Shown: positions 11,631-22,481 of the stretch, piece after piece | Position numbering within the stretch: position 1 is the stretch's first letter | How the letters are laid out: every line of letters starts with the position of its first letter | Assembly (NCBI GenBank): GCA_009869945.1 | Contig: WIXG01000154.1 | Location: forward strand, 62,001 to 126,000 | Direction of reading: 5' to 3' | Source of the DNA: Mesaphorura yosii | Taxonomy: Eukaryota > Arthropoda > Collembola > Poduromorpha > Tullbergiidae | DNA length: 64,000 bases | The notes under the pieces: generated by a model | What the model was told of the DNA's origin: nothing | The model's input: the letters and a program-made list of their open reading frames with translations, nothing else | Database searches by the model: none | Made by a program: the position numbers and the translations under genes

Positions 11631-12424
11631 ATGGAGACGGAGTCGGTACCTCAAACGAAGCCGGAGCCACCGCCGCAGGTGGTGCTGGATACGAAGTCTT
11701 CATCCAGCACCAGCACAGGTTTATCAGCAGCTCAGCTTCGGCAGGAGCGCATTCGGCGTAAAGTACTTGCCAATCAAGGAGAGAGACTGAGAACGGTGCT
11801 CGGACCAAGTAAGATTCTTGGTTAATTCTTACCTTTCCTATTATTCTGTTAAAAATGTGTTTCGTGTTCAATTTCGCAGGTGCCACAGACGATGACATTA
11901 AAAACCTCCTGAGGTCACAATTACCTCCAGAAGATGATTTGGAACCGAGACCTCGGACGGCTACTGCTACTGCGCCCTCAGAAGCATTCATGTCAGCGTT
12001 TTCAAGCGACCCAGACTCGAATGGTAGCAACGCGAAGACGTCCTTGTCGGATCAAGTCGCCGTCACGCCTCTGATTTCAGTTTCCACACAGCGACGCATT
12101 GCCTTACTTGTCGGAGCCCTGCTGAGCGGTCTATCGATGATCGTTCCATCAACAGCCACCGCCAACTGGAACTTCCTCGTATACTTTGCTGTCTTAGAAT
12201 TCATCATCTGGTGGTTTGTCAAGCGTGAATCGGTCACAAATTCGAGCAACACTTTGCCGCTCGCACTGACAATGTTTCTGTTCCTTATCAACAAGCCTGG
12301 GTTCAGGGATCCCCTCAAGCTGGCGTATGACCTCTGGAGTTGGTTATGGGTTGACCTTTGCTGTTATCTGACATCAATCTTTGCTGTACAACTGATTTTT
12401 GCATTCTTTTCTTATTTTATTTGA
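11631..12424 (+). CDS. CAMLG: Calcium signal-modulating cyclophilin ligand (CAML), GET receptor subunit
   Basis: Two exons, 11631-11808 and 11880-12424, join with AGT at the seam and give 240 residues. The N-terminal basic helix LSAAQLRQERIRRKVLANQ matches the human LSASQRRAELRRRKLL helix, which captures the ATPase GET3. The second half has three hydrophobic segments: around RRIALLVGALLSGLSMIV, NWNFLVYFAVLEFIIWWFV, and the C-terminal CCYLTSIFAVQLIFAFFSYFI. CAML with WRB/GET1 forms the ER membrane insertase for tail-anchored proteins. At 240 residues it is a little shorter than the vertebrate protein (about 296). An AATAAA at 12437-12442 follows the stop, and the next gene converges from the other strand only 49 bp away. 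Confidence 0.85.
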
Positions 12425-12473
12425 ATACATTGATCGAATAAATCCGTGTTCCCGTTGCAAATTGTACCGCGTC

Positions 12474-12906
12474 TTATAATTGGAAAATCTTGTCCATTGG
12501 CACCCACTTTTGGCCGGGTTTCGCCCACGGCAGCGCCTGCTGGAATGTCCACATGAACGTTTCCCACTCCTGCACCTTTGGGTTCGGGTTGGCTTTCGCC
12601 TTGGCTTCTCGTTCTTCGAAACTGAACGAGTCCACAGTCTCCATGATCATGAACAGACGATTCCCTGCCAGGCGAGACAAAAGTTAAAGCTAGTCAGTCA
12701 GTGCTTGCCAGAACAAAGGTTAATTAAGGGTCTAATTTTTGACTTGACTAGACATTGGCACCTGTCCGATAGAGTTCCATGTTTAGGATTCCCGAGTCTC
12801 GAATGTCCTTCAGGATTTCCGGCCAGACTGCTTGATGCTGCCTTTCGTACTCGGCGATGAGTGCGGCATCGTCCTTCAGATCCAGTGCCAGGCAAAATCG
12901 CTTCAT
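12474..12906 (-). CDS. L-rhamnose mutarotase family protein
   Basis: Two exons, 12906-12762 and 12664-12474, with a 97-bp GT-AG intron, give 111 residues, the usual length of the family. It starts MKRFCLALDLKDD and continues with IAEYERQHQAVWPEILKDI, SGILNMELYRTGNRLFMIMET, VQEWETFMWTFQQALPWAKPGQKWVPMDKIF. These are the motifs of bacterial RhaM, a dimeric ferredoxin-like fold that interconverts the anomers of L-rhamnose. The invariant histidine (Gln-His-Gln-Ala-Val-Trp) and the WKFQQ-like segment (WTFQQ) are kept. The family is mainly bacterial and I know of no rhamnose kinase or isomerase in this window, so the substrate could be another 6-deoxy sugar. The spliceosomal intron and flanking animal genes rule out simple contamination. 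Convergent with CAMLG. Confidence 0.88.
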
Positions 12907-13444
12907 AGCTGCGTGAATTATTGCTTTAATTAAAACCCTTGAAGAAATATTATGTCTCCAACTCCTGTGAGGTTGAATTTAACAGCTGCTGTTGTAAACT
13001 GAATTGCAAAGCTTTGGGCAAGGATAGGTGCAGCGGATTCTGGAATGCAATTTTACAATTACGACCCAATCGATCAATTTTGTTATCAATCCGATATGAC
13101 TCAAAGAAAACATGACAATTTGGACAGTAAAAAATAAGTACGAGTTTTTTTAATGCGCGACACATGTGAGACTTTTTGTTGAACGTATAATTCTTTTAAT
13201 AAAATCGATCTCACTTCACAATATAAATGGCATTGGTCATGATAAGAGAATAAATTAGATAATTTCATGTCTAAATCTAGCAATGACTAAAATAGAATGA
13301 CTTGTGGTACGCATACGTATAAGAAAAGTGCTAAAATCAAGGAACTCAATGTTAACTTGTCACGGTGACCCACTTTCTTCGATAAATTCGAGTTGATTGC
13401 ATTCAACCCGGCCGCTTAGTTATGGCGGTCGGTCAGCTTTTGGT
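12907..13444. other. Intergenic, no gene seen
   Basis: 538 bp between two minus-strand genes: the upstream side of the mutarotase and the 3' side of GGPP synthase. AT-rich; nothing supported. Confidence 0.5.
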
Positions 13445-14413
13445 TTAGTTACCACTCTGGTCGCTGTCTGCCATGTTGATCTTATCCGCGCTTTTGATTG
13501 CAAGCTCGTCCAAGAAGCGCTCCAACAACGGATTTCCACCCAGCCCAAAAATTTCAGCACGAATCTCCCCTTCCAGGTTCTTCATCGCGTTTTCTGTGTA
13601 GCTCATCGATCCGTACTTCTCCAGCAGCCCCACAAAATACCGTTTCAAGTCCAGGTCATTCGTACGCTGCTTCAGAATGTGGAGAATCTGCGTATCATTC
13701 GGTCGTGAATGAATTCCATGAATGATTGGGAAGCTAAACTTGCCCTCGGTGATGTCTTCGCCAAAACTTTTGTTCGCAGAGTACGAAGCGAGCTTGAGAT
13801 TTGCGTAGTCGTCACGGATTTGGAAATACAGTCCGAGCAATGAGACCAGATTCTTGTAGTCTTGTTGATCAACACTGAAGAGCTGGAGAAGGCGAATTGC
13901 GAGCATGAAGAGCCCACCAGTCTTTTTGACGATTGTCTCACGGAACTGGAGTTCAGTCGGGCACTGGAACGTGTCCCTCCAAATGATTTCCATTCCCTGG
14001 CCACGATGAAGGTCCAGCATTTGCTCCGTGAAGATTGGCACAGCTTCGGGTTTCTTTAGTTCAAGCACTCGCTCCAGTGCCATGAAGTACGCGTAGTTGG
14101 CGGCGTTAATCGTTTGTGGAGTGCCATAAATCGCGTGGGCGACGGGCTGTCCACGGCGGAGATGACTCCCGTCTTGAATGTCATCAATAAGCAGAGATGC
14201 GTTGTGCAGGAGCTCAGCAATGTCGCTTATTTTTTCAACGATGTCGAGATCAACTTGAAGCCAGTGATTGAAGGCAACGGCGAGTTTGGTACGGACTTGC
14301 TTGCCTGGTAACCCACAAATGTAGTGGAATGACTGAAGCAGCGTGGCGTCTTCGTCTGGATCCCCGTGCAAAGATTTCATGTTAACAATGTTGCCAATTC
14401 CGTTTGGTTTCAT
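13445..14413 (-). CDS. GGPS1: Geranylgeranyl diphosphate synthase
   Basis: A single-exon frame of 322 residues, close to the animal length of about 300. The first aspartate-rich motif is LLIDDIQDGSHLRRG and the second is YFQIRDDYANL; both chelate Mg and the allylic diphosphate. Other matches are GLPGKQVRTKLAVAFNHWL, PVAHAIYGTPQTINAANY, RGQGMEIIWRD, KTGGLFMLAIRL and EDITEGKFSFPIIH. The enzyme makes C20 GGPP from farnesyl diphosphate and isopentenyl diphosphate for prenylation of Rho/Rab proteins, and in arthropods also for terpenoid products. It is type III, as in animals and fungi. The absence of introns in a neighbourhood of intron-rich genes suggests either ancestral loss or a retrocopy that kept an intact frame. 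Confidence 0.95.
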   Translation of the reverse strand: MKPNGIGNIVNMKSLHGDPDEDATLLQSFHYICGLPGKQVRTKLAVAFNHWLQVDLDIVEKISDIAELLHNASLLIDDIQDGSHLRRGQPVAHAIYGTPQTINAANYAYFMALERVLELKKPEAVPIFTEQMLDLHRGQGMEIIWRDTFQCPTELQFRETIVKKTGGLFMLAIRLLQLFSVDQQDYKNLVSLLGLYFQIRDDYANLKLASYSANKSFGEDITEGKFSFPIIHGIHSRPNDTQILHILKQRTNDLDLKRYFVGLLEKYGSMSYTENAMKNLEGEIRAEIFGLGGNPLLERFLDELAIKSADKINMADSDQSGN

Positions 14414-15076
14414 GATATTTTATCAGGACTGGAGAAGGAGAACGGAGGATCACCACTTTTCGACAAGTAATACTGGATTGCCTGGAAGGCAGTGAAAAAA
14501 TACTCGTAAATAATTACTTGATGCCTTTCATTAATCGAAGAGCTTGGTGGATGACTGTTACCTTGCACCTGACGATGACGATACTTCTTTCCGGCTGAAT
14601 AGTGAATATGTTGAAGAGATCCAAACTCCAAGCTGTGATCATGTAAATTGCACTAATAGAAAATTAAACAACGGCAAACGACTAATAGAAAAATACTGTC
14701 GGTTCGGCTTTGCTAATGTTAAGTAGATTTTGTGCTAATGACTCATTGTTTTATGACTTGGTAATGGATTGGTCACAAACAGCAATCCCAAGTCCAGTCG
14801 GAATTCTTTTACACTTTATGTACTGACAAGAGCATTATAAGGGGGCAGGATGACGAACACGAATTATTGGCAAGCTGACCGAATTGAGTCATTCAACTCT
14901 TTTTGCTGACGACGACCGCGTGTGTGTGCTTTTGAGGTTTCCTTGTTCTTGTATCGCTTTTTATCATAGACTTGCATCGGCTGCAAAGGTCGACTGAGAA
15001 CACCCGTACGTTTATTCTCACCCAAAAAATGATAAAATTATCCGTCATAATTTTACGCATTATTGCCAAACCCAAA
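14414..15076. other. Intergenic, no gene seen
   Basis: 663 bp upstream of the GGPP synthase and downstream of the SMYD4-like gene. Only short unconnected frames. Confidence 0.5.
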
Positions 15077-17902
15077 TTATGCCGTCGTGTAAAGGTTAAG
15101 CATCTTCTCCGCTACTTCGTTTAGTCCTCGCAATTTTTCAGGGTCTTGAAGGTCCGGGCATTTTGCGCCTTCCTCTTCCGGCGGCAATTCTTCCACTTGA
15201 CAGCTCGCTTTGACGTCCATGAATTTCTTGAACTCTCGCGCCCACTCAATGGAATGAACCCCGTACCGTTCTTGAACGTAATCAAGGCTCTGGGTTGTGA
15301 ACTTCAAGGCTTCTGAGTAATTGCCTAAAATGGAGTAACATTTGGCAAGGCAGTCGCTGAAATTTCCAAGATCCGAATGGAACGGGTAAAATATCTTCTT
15401 CCGCAAGTTGTAGCATTTTATGAATTCGTCCAGAGCTTCGCGTACTTGTCCAACATCCATGAGTTCCATGCCTGGGAAGTAATGCGAAGGAGTCGTGCGC
15501 GTGAAGTAAAACAAATTAGCGTCACAGTCAAAATTCTCGAGCTTGCTCACCTCTGGCGAAAAGTTTGTCAGTTTCCAATGCCAGTTCCATCGGTTTCTTC
15601 AAATTCACAGAAGTATTGCAGCTGCTGCAGGTCGAAACGAACGACTGATTGTCGTAATCAGGTTGAACTGGCCCATCGCAGTGATTGCACTTGAATGCGG
15701 AGAACTTGTCCTTCAAGTAAAAAATTGTGAACATGGAGAAGAGGAAATTGGAAGCAAACAGCTTACTGCAAAACTGGAATTCTCCTGCAGCTCATTCGTA
15801 CAAACTCCGCATTTACAATGGAAGAAATATTGCGCCAACAAATTCTCCTGACGCGTTTTGTAATTCATTCGTCGAAAATGTGGGCCGTAACAATTTAGCA
15901 CTTCGGACCCTGCAGGAAGGTGGTCGACGGCAATTTTCACGGTCAACGTACGTCCGTCTTTAAACTAAAATGTCGCCAAACATTTTTTTTCAGTTTCAAT
16001 TAAACAAATCTATCAGGAAACTTCCATCGTCCAAAAGGTCATGAGCGCCCGACTTACCGAGCTTAGGATATTTGGACAGCATGAATGGTTCATTAAGCTA
16101 GCGGAAGGGTAAATTGCGGAGGCGATCCGGGCTTGACTGAATTCATCGATCCTTCCACTTTCGCTCGTCGTTTCTGTTAACGACAGACAGACGGATCAGA
16201 TTAAATGGTAAATTAAACGATCGGATTCCTGCCGCACTGTGTGTTGTGCTGTATTAATACCTGAGTGCATTGAAGATATTGCATTCGCATTGCAAATGAG
16301 TTGACAAACATGGTGAAGAATGGCTCCTCCGACGATTTCGTCCTCATCAAGTTTCGTGTCATTCAGGAATTCGGTGCGAGTTTGCAAATAATGTGTCAAT
16401 AAAGTAGCAGTCTTCACAAAATACCACAAACCGCATTAGTAATTCAGTTAACGAGAATGACAAAGAATGCAAGTCAAGGCTCACCAGCGCATATTGAAAA
16501 GCATCCTCTGGATTCATTTCTTGTGTGTGGTGAAGCAAAGAGAATACGCGCTGATAAGGCCTCGCACCAAGTGCAAAGATGGTCAAGTCCTGCTGCAGCC
16601 GGGTTTTGTGTGACTGCGTCCTGAAATCAGCAACTGTGCGTAGGACTTCAGGCACACCTACCACCAGCACTATTCGCAATGCCAAGTGAGCGATGCCGGT
16701 TGACGCAAGAAAGTTGAGGCGAAGACACTCGTGTTGGTGTGATTCCGTCCAAGATTCAATCGAGCAGGATTCAGTGCAGTAATTAACTTGTGTGCATCCT
16801 TTACATCTGCAAATAAGAAATTAAGTTGCTAATTTTTGCAACACTGTCGAAAGTCATACTTTGTTTTTAGATTGTGGTTGTCTTACGGAAAGAAGGTGAG
16901 AGGATTCAGTTCCCGGTGGCACTGATAACAGTATGAATTGTAATAATCGGGTAGCAGCACAGATGAGAATGGCTTCTCACAGTAGACGACGTCCCCGAGC
17001 CTTAAGTTTTTGTTCGTAATCACATGTCGACCTTGATCCAGGGAATATTTAACCTCCAACGGCGAAGCAGCACTCTCGTACGTCGAGCTTTGCTTAAAGT
17101 TTGTCGTGCACGTTTCTGCTTTCGAATTCTCCGAAGTATAGCTCTTATCGCAGCTTTGTATTGCTTCCTCCAAAGAACGAGTGATATCATCCAATTTCTC
17201 CTTGAGTTCTTCGTGCCACTCGTAGCATTTCCTCAGCAGTTCACGAGCAGGACCAAACCTCTTCAGATTGATCAGAATAGAAAGTTTCCTAAGATGAACT
17301 TTGCTCTTCAACTCTTCAGGGTATTTGTATTTGTCCAGTGCTAAATTGATATCCTGCAATGCTTCCACATATTTGCCTAACTCGAATGACACGGCTGATC
17401 GGTTCGCTAGACAGATGGACACGTCCTTTAACTGTTCCGCATTCGTGAAGGAGCAGTTACGCAGTGATTCGTTGTAGCATTCTAAAGCTTCGCTCAATTT
17501 CCTCTGCTGGAAGAGTTTATTGCCTGCGGTTCGCTTCATTCGACCATATTCGTGACATTTCTTGAACAGCAGTTTGGTGTTAATTTTATCCGTCTCACCG
17601 TCGATTTCATCAGCTTGGTAGCTCGGATGCTGTGTCATCCATTCGTCAAGCTTCTTTCTGTCATCAGAAACACAAACACGAAATGTGAAACTTAGAACTT
17701 GGCTAGCCTAATCAATAGCATCGCAGACTTACCTAATTGTCGGATGTTCAAGCATGAATCTGATTATGTCTTGATTTTGATATGAATCTCTAGGCTTATG
17801 GAATTTATCGATGTATTCCATGCAAGCGGCCTTCATCCCACTGGAAGTGGAAGTGCTCGCACGTGGTTCCTCTTGGTGTCTCAGCCCCAGTCCCATGTCC
17901 AT
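15077..17902 (-). CDS. SMYD4: SMYD4-like SET and MYND domain protein
   Basis: Eight minus-strand exons join in frame to 746 residues: 17902-17733, 17657-16887, 16806-16485, 16411-16261, 16131-16058, 15964-15767, 15710-15551 and 15471-15077. The N-terminal third has TPR-like helices (AGNKLFQQRKLSEALECYNESL, then LANRSAVSFELGKYVEALQDI). A SET start follows (DVVYCEKPFSSVL). The MYND zinc finger spans exons 2-3 (CYQCHRELNP, CKGCTQVNYCTESC, HQHEC). The SET core has IYPSASLMNHSCCPN, the family NHSCxPN motif, and later GSEVLNCYGPHF. A post-SET cysteine cluster reads HCKCGVC, then CNHC and CSSC. The C-terminus returns to TPR-like helices. SMYD4 is the family member with N-terminal TPRs and acts as a putative lysine methyltransferase in muscle and heart. 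Key S-adenosylmethionine and substrate-channel motifs are present, so activity is plausible. The fourth-to-fifth exon boundary (acceptor at 16132) is the least certain. Confidence 0.86.
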
Positions 17903-18372
17903 GTCTACTCTTCAGGCAACCAGCGACTGTAATTAATTCGAGCTCTCAGAATAAAGCAATAGACAAAATTTACTTAGCTAATGAGGCACTAATTCATCTT
18001 GCAATCACTTCACATTTCACATACTGACTCTTCCCGCAAATTATTTTGATTTTCTCGCCAAGCTTGCACTCAATCGCACTAAGCAAGAGTTGGATTTGCT
18101 GGATGAAATTCAGAATCATATTCTGGCAATTTAAAGACGTTGATATCCGTCCAGATCCGGGTTTATTCTTATCAGATAAGTTAGCAAGTCAGTGGATATA
18201 ATATGGTATGATACTAATCTAATTCTAACCCTAACGAGTCTCAATGGACTAATTAGGGATGGGAATGTATTGCTATGGCGTATCCGAAAGATCCTTAGTG
18301 CAGTCTTCGTCTTTACCTTGTTCTGGCTTTTATCACTTCCGTGCAGTCATTTCATAACATCAAAACTTAGAA
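17903..18372. other. Intergenic, no gene seen
   Basis: 470 bp between SMYD4-like and POFUT1 genes, both on the minus strand. No supported element. Confidence 0.5.
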
Positions 18373-20110
18373 TTACAGTTCTTCGTGTGCAATCTTATTT
18401 TCAGCAGCGGCCCCAAAAGAGTCTGAAGTTGCACTTGCCGGTCGTGTCTTTGGATCGGGCGGATACGCCCAGAATTCCGACTTGAACCCGTGCACATCTC
18501 GTTCCCTTTTGACAAATGCGGAAAAACTTGATACGCAGTTTCCAATGAAATGATTAGACTGCCCAAGAATTGCCAAATCGACGTGAGGAGATTCATAGTC
18601 CAATTTCGCCACTTGAACCTTGAGATTCTTGAGTGCCGTCGTGAGATCGTTGATCAAATGGTTTTTGTCAGAGGCAATAAATACTGATGTTGCATTAGTC
18701 TTCTTAATGGCACGCTTGAGCTGCTTGATAATTGTTGTCCACGATGGAAAGCACATTTCGTAAGTGAGAGAATGAGTACGTGGCTGGCCTTTACGCTGAT
18801 ATCCAGTGCATTGTTGTGATGCAAATAATTCTTGATTCACACCGTCGACAAGCTCACATGCTCGAGACTGAAATAATTGTAATAAAATTGCGTAAGGAAT
18901 TGCAGAAGTTGCAATTATTCGAAGTCCCGCAGTACGAAATGCTTACCCAGTCAATGCCATTCCTCAAATGGACTCCAATGAACGGGCCTTTGATTAAAGT
19001 CTTGATGAATGCGTTTGCTTTCTTCATAATTTTTGAGTTCCAGACTAAATACCTTTGTAATGGAATGTTCTTTTCTTCGACAGGAAACGCGCTCGGTGGG
19101 CCAACAAACGCCAGAACTATTATAACACATATTCAAGCAGTCATCAGTAAACTCATCACAATTTCGGACAACCGTCAATGTCAATCTACCTGGCCATTCC
19201 TTTCCAGAATACTTTGTCCATCCCTCTAAATTATATTTGCTGTTTGGATATGTAACATAATGCAAGTCTGGTCCAAATATTTCAGATTTCACAAAATCAA
19301 TCTGGAAATAATTACAGAAAAGAAAGCAAACAATAGAGTTTAGACTGTTAAGTTATGAGTTGATATGAGCTTACGTTAAACTTATCCCAGAATGGCCCGA
19401 ATGGATTTCCATCCTTCGCATCACAACCTTTGCCGTTTCGCTCAACATAACAAAATGCTAAAAACAAAAGCAAGCACAGAAATTAGACGTACCGTAACCA
19501 CCAAATCTAAATTGTTAGAACGCTGGCAAGATAGCTTAAACTTACAAATTCTCTTGCTTGGTGGCCAAATTGCTGGAGCCAACTGCTTCATGAAAACTTC
19601 CATTGTAATAACTCGATGATATGACTCAAGAGCCTTCACATCAAAATATGTATCAAAAGGAACTTGCAACTGAAATCGGCAAGACAAACACAGTTATTCC
19701 AAAATGCCGAATTCTTTCAAGCGTCAGAGCACGCTAACGCAGATATTCTTACCGATCCAGCTTGATAAGGAATGTATTCCACCCATGGAGGCAATATCAA
19801 TGTTCGATCAAGCGCCTTAGCAAATGCCAGTGCGCCCAGAAACTGGTCGGCTTGATTCCCGAAGCGTCCTGTCGCAATGACAGCGTACTTTCAGGCCAGG
19901 CCAAGCAATGATTAATTAATAGTATTTATGTGCTGACTTACCCATGCATGGACAATACACAATGTGCCCATTGGGATCCACATTTAACGTCCCGTTGGAG
20001 ACATCAGCTGCAGCGACAAACGAAGTCTTAGTTTTTGAATGAAGCTCAGAAATCACAATCAGCTGAATGGTTGAAATGAGCAGGGTCAAGCCGGGTGTCA
20101 AACGGAACAT
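18373..20110 (-). CDS. POFUT1: GDP-fucose protein O-fucosyltransferase 1
   Basis: Seven exons join in frame to 422 residues: 20110-19942, 19868-19753, 19669-19546, 19457-19375, 19301-19190, 19116-18947 and 18867-18373. A hydrophobic signal sequence ([16 protein letters not shown]) is followed by [20 protein letters not shown], the donor-binding start of the enzyme. Then come [32 protein letters not shown] and [12 protein letters not shown], and the GDP-fucose motif [13 protein letters not shown], with the conserved HxRxG arginine. The end has [23 protein letters not shown]. The last four residues, HEEL, are a KDEL-type ER retrieval signal, as in fly O-fut1. The enzyme adds O-fucose to EGF repeats with the C2-x4-5-S/T-C3 motif in Notch and similar proteins in the ER lumen. 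Reading frame shifts between neighbouring exons are explained by a 73-bp phase-1 intron at 19117-19189. Confidence 0.94.
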
Positions 20111-20939
20111 TCTAGGATCCTATTTAAAATACTGGTACTTGATGGACAAACCTCTCTATCAAAATAGATTGAAGTATCTATATACAAGGAAAGACTATAA
20201 ATCTACAAACGTCCTTCATTAATCACACAAGGAGTGCTGATGGTACATAAAATATTCAGCAGTGCTATGCTGAATCGTCAAATATTTTGAATTCGCCGAT
20301 TCGGATCTTTTCCCTTGCATTCGATAATTCGATTCATGACGAAGTCTTTGTTGTGTTGACTGTTGATGATGCTTTCAAGCTGATCCTTTCGGAATGGATT
20401 CAAATTGTGCAAACTTTGTCTTTTCTTACATAAGATTTTGTTTAGGTATTAATGTTCACGGAAGAAGACGATGACTTGACCACTGACCTCGGTTCAATTC
20501 CTCTTTCTTCTTTGCGTTAACAAATTGCAAGCGCGTGCGCGTGCAAAATCACAATCATATCAATCGGTGATGGTGACCCAGGTAGCAATGCACTAGTACT
20601 GCTTAATCATTGTACTTAGTATGTCCTTCAATCAGTTCAGTAAACAAATTCAGGTATTCCTGGAAGAATTTGCTTCGGTGGACGGTGGCTGTCTTTGCTC
20701 TTCTGCAAACTGAAATTGAGGCTCGTGGCAAGATAAGCAGCTAGCTTCCGAACAAACCGTACATGGCGATAATGGTCAAGTTCAAGACGAGTAACAAAGG
20801 TCAATCATAGAAACATAATTCTCTGACTTAATTTTATCCACTTAATTATTCAGTACATTCTATTCAAAATGTCTGCTAAGGTCAAAACATATGCGGAAAC
20901 GAAAACGTCAATCTGGACAGACTTTCGACCTATGCTGAA
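20111..20939. other. Intergenic, no gene seen
   Basis: Divergent region between POFUT1 (minus) and the defensin-like gene (plus). No coding sequence recognised; the right end leads into a TATA box. Confidence 0.5.
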
Positions 20940-20947
20940 TATAAAAG
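20940..20947 (+). promoter_or_regulatory. TATA box of the defensin-like gene
   Basis: The sequence TATAAAAG lies 161 bp upstream of the proposed ATG at 21108. It leaves room for a 5' UTR of about 130 bases, and such a box is typical of inducible secreted-peptide genes in arthropods. No initiator was firmly identified. Confidence 0.45.
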
Positions 20948-21107
20948 AATCATTCATTCCCAATCGCCATCAATTCCAATTTTAGTCTTCGATCAGCCGA
21001 ATCGCTAATACGTACTCAAAGCTTTCCTTAAAGTTATCAGACCCTGCTCGCTGTACTGTGATTACTGTGAAACTTGCTGGAATCTGAATTTGAGCGCTCA
21101 TCTGACG

Positions 21108-21952
21108 ATGAAATCGACAACAGTCTTGACCGCCGTCGGTGTGGTCATCCCCCCGACTTACTTCGAAGGTAAATGCGATTTGTTGCTAAACTTCGGTTTC
21201 CTTTAGCTACTGACGTCCTTATTTGAAATTTAAAGGAGTGGACGCTGGTATCCAATACGACCAGTGTTCGGATAATAGCCTTTCCGTCATTCCGTGCAAT
21301 TATGCCTGCCAGACCAACCACGCAGCAAATTTTGGGACATGCACTACTGACGGGAATTACAATTGCATCTGCGACCGTAAGGCGGCCTCGAGGCTTACAC
21401 CATGTTTAAAATACTTTGGCAGTTCGACCTTTATGGACGATGACTTTGTTCTTTCTCAGAATCTGGGACAAACTTCACCAACACGCAGTGCACGTAGATC
21501 AAACCCGCTCTTCCAGTTGCCGTTATTCTGCTAATGCACAAGTGACCTCCTGCCGGTGATTGCTGCGGTCTACCAAGAAATTTGCGCGTTTGACTGTCCT
21601 TGTAATCACGGTGCCTACGGAGGAACGTGCTCCTTTTCCACCCACGCACGCGTTTGTGATTACAATTTTTCGGTGAGATATGATTAATTTGATGAATTGC
21701 CGAATGACAACCATGACTAGGAAACAATGCACGTACAATTATCCGGTGCGTGGGCAGAGTGGGCACTGCTGACGCCTCATCTGTCTTTTCGGTGACTTGT
21801 CATGTTTTATAAACTGCCTACTCTCAATTTCTGGTTTCTGGCAGACTGGTTTTCACTGGACTAGTCAAAGCTGCCCAATTCAAGTCGCCTACAACTCCAC
21901 GCAGGCAATCATCAGTTTTCTAGAACATTATTTTTTACTAATTCGGTACTGA
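21108..21952 (+). CDS. Two-unit defensin-like cysteine-rich protein
   Basis: Proposed exons 21108-21168, 21236-21376, 21460-21493, 21543-21672 and 21845-21952 join in frame to 157 residues, and an AATAAA follows the stop by three bases. Exon 1 encodes a short, weak signal-like start (MKSTTVLTAVGVVI). Unit 1 has the exact spacing of an invertebrate CS-alpha-beta defensin: Cys31, 41, 45, 56, 64 and 66, that is C-x9-C-x3-C-x10-C-x7-C-x-C, with Gly-Thr before the fourth Cys (GxC). Unit 2 aligns to it (QCTDLLPVI against QCSDNSLSVI; CNHGAYGGTC against CQTNHAANFGTC) but has an extra Cys at 99 and Tyr119 where the sixth Cys should be. A tail repeat after each unit also aligns (SGTNFTNTQC and TGFHWTSQSC). 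A secreted antimicrobial role is inference. The 49-bp third intron and the last exon are the weakest parts of the model. Confidence 0.55.
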
Positions 21953-21955
21953 CGG

Positions 21956-21961
21956 AATAAA
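21956..21961 (+). terminator. Polyadenylation signal AATAAA
   Basis: AATAAA begins three bases after the stop codon of the defensin-like gene. It supports the proposed last exon 21845-21952. Confidence 0.5.
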
Positions 21962-22481
21962 TGAGTTGCAAATGCAAGATTCTTGACTCCAGACGAGACG
22001 TCTGGACACATATATGATTTCAGTTTTGATATGTAAATACAAACATTAACATTAACGGTGTTTATCGCTTCCGTCGTCTCCGTCTTTCCTCAAATTCTGC
22101 TTGCTTGCAGTGCCTTTTGTAATCTCTTTCTTGTGGCTTCTTCTAGGTACTCCGCTCCGTAGTACTCCTTTACGTAGCGTCGCTGTATCAGCTGATGATG
22201 ATTCATAGCTAACTTCGGCTCGTACTCCTCTGCACTTGGAAAACTGGGTTTGTTGACGTGCAATTATAGTGACTGGATCCACCAAACCAAAATTAATGTA
22301 AGTTAAGAGGAGTTCAATTACGCTACGACGTAATTTCGTGAAGCTAATTACAAATTAGGGAACGTTGAGGCCCACCCTTCTGTATTGTTCCACAGGTACA
22401 CGCAAACAGGAAGTCCCTTCGATCCCAGCTTAATTCTAACACTTCAATCCATCAGGGGTTTCTAAATTCACAGTAGCAGAA
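21962..22481. other. Intergenic with an orphan minus-strand open frame
   Basis: On the minus strand 22243-22090 follows a good acceptor (CAACAAACCCAG) and reads FPSAEEYEPKL, then NHHQLIQRRYVKEYYGAEYL and a basic helix before a stop. The composition looks coding, but I found no upstream exon or start and do not recognise the family. Confidence 0.25.

Noticed and set aside
12474-12906. Bacterial contamination as the source of the mutarotase gene
   Set aside because: The gene has a spliceosomal intron that restores the frame and is flanked within 50-540 bp by clear animal genes.
21494-21516. A 23-bp GT...AG segment in the defensin-like gene that also restores a frame ending QCTCRYSANAQVTSCR
   Set aside because: Too short for an animal intron; the 49-bp alternative (21494-21542) also keeps the frame and leads into a homologous second unit.
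22090-22243. Minus-strand frame with a helical, charged peptide after a good acceptor
   Set aside because: It looks coding, but no start or upstream exon could be found in the following 240 bp, so I noted it only in the intergenic entry.
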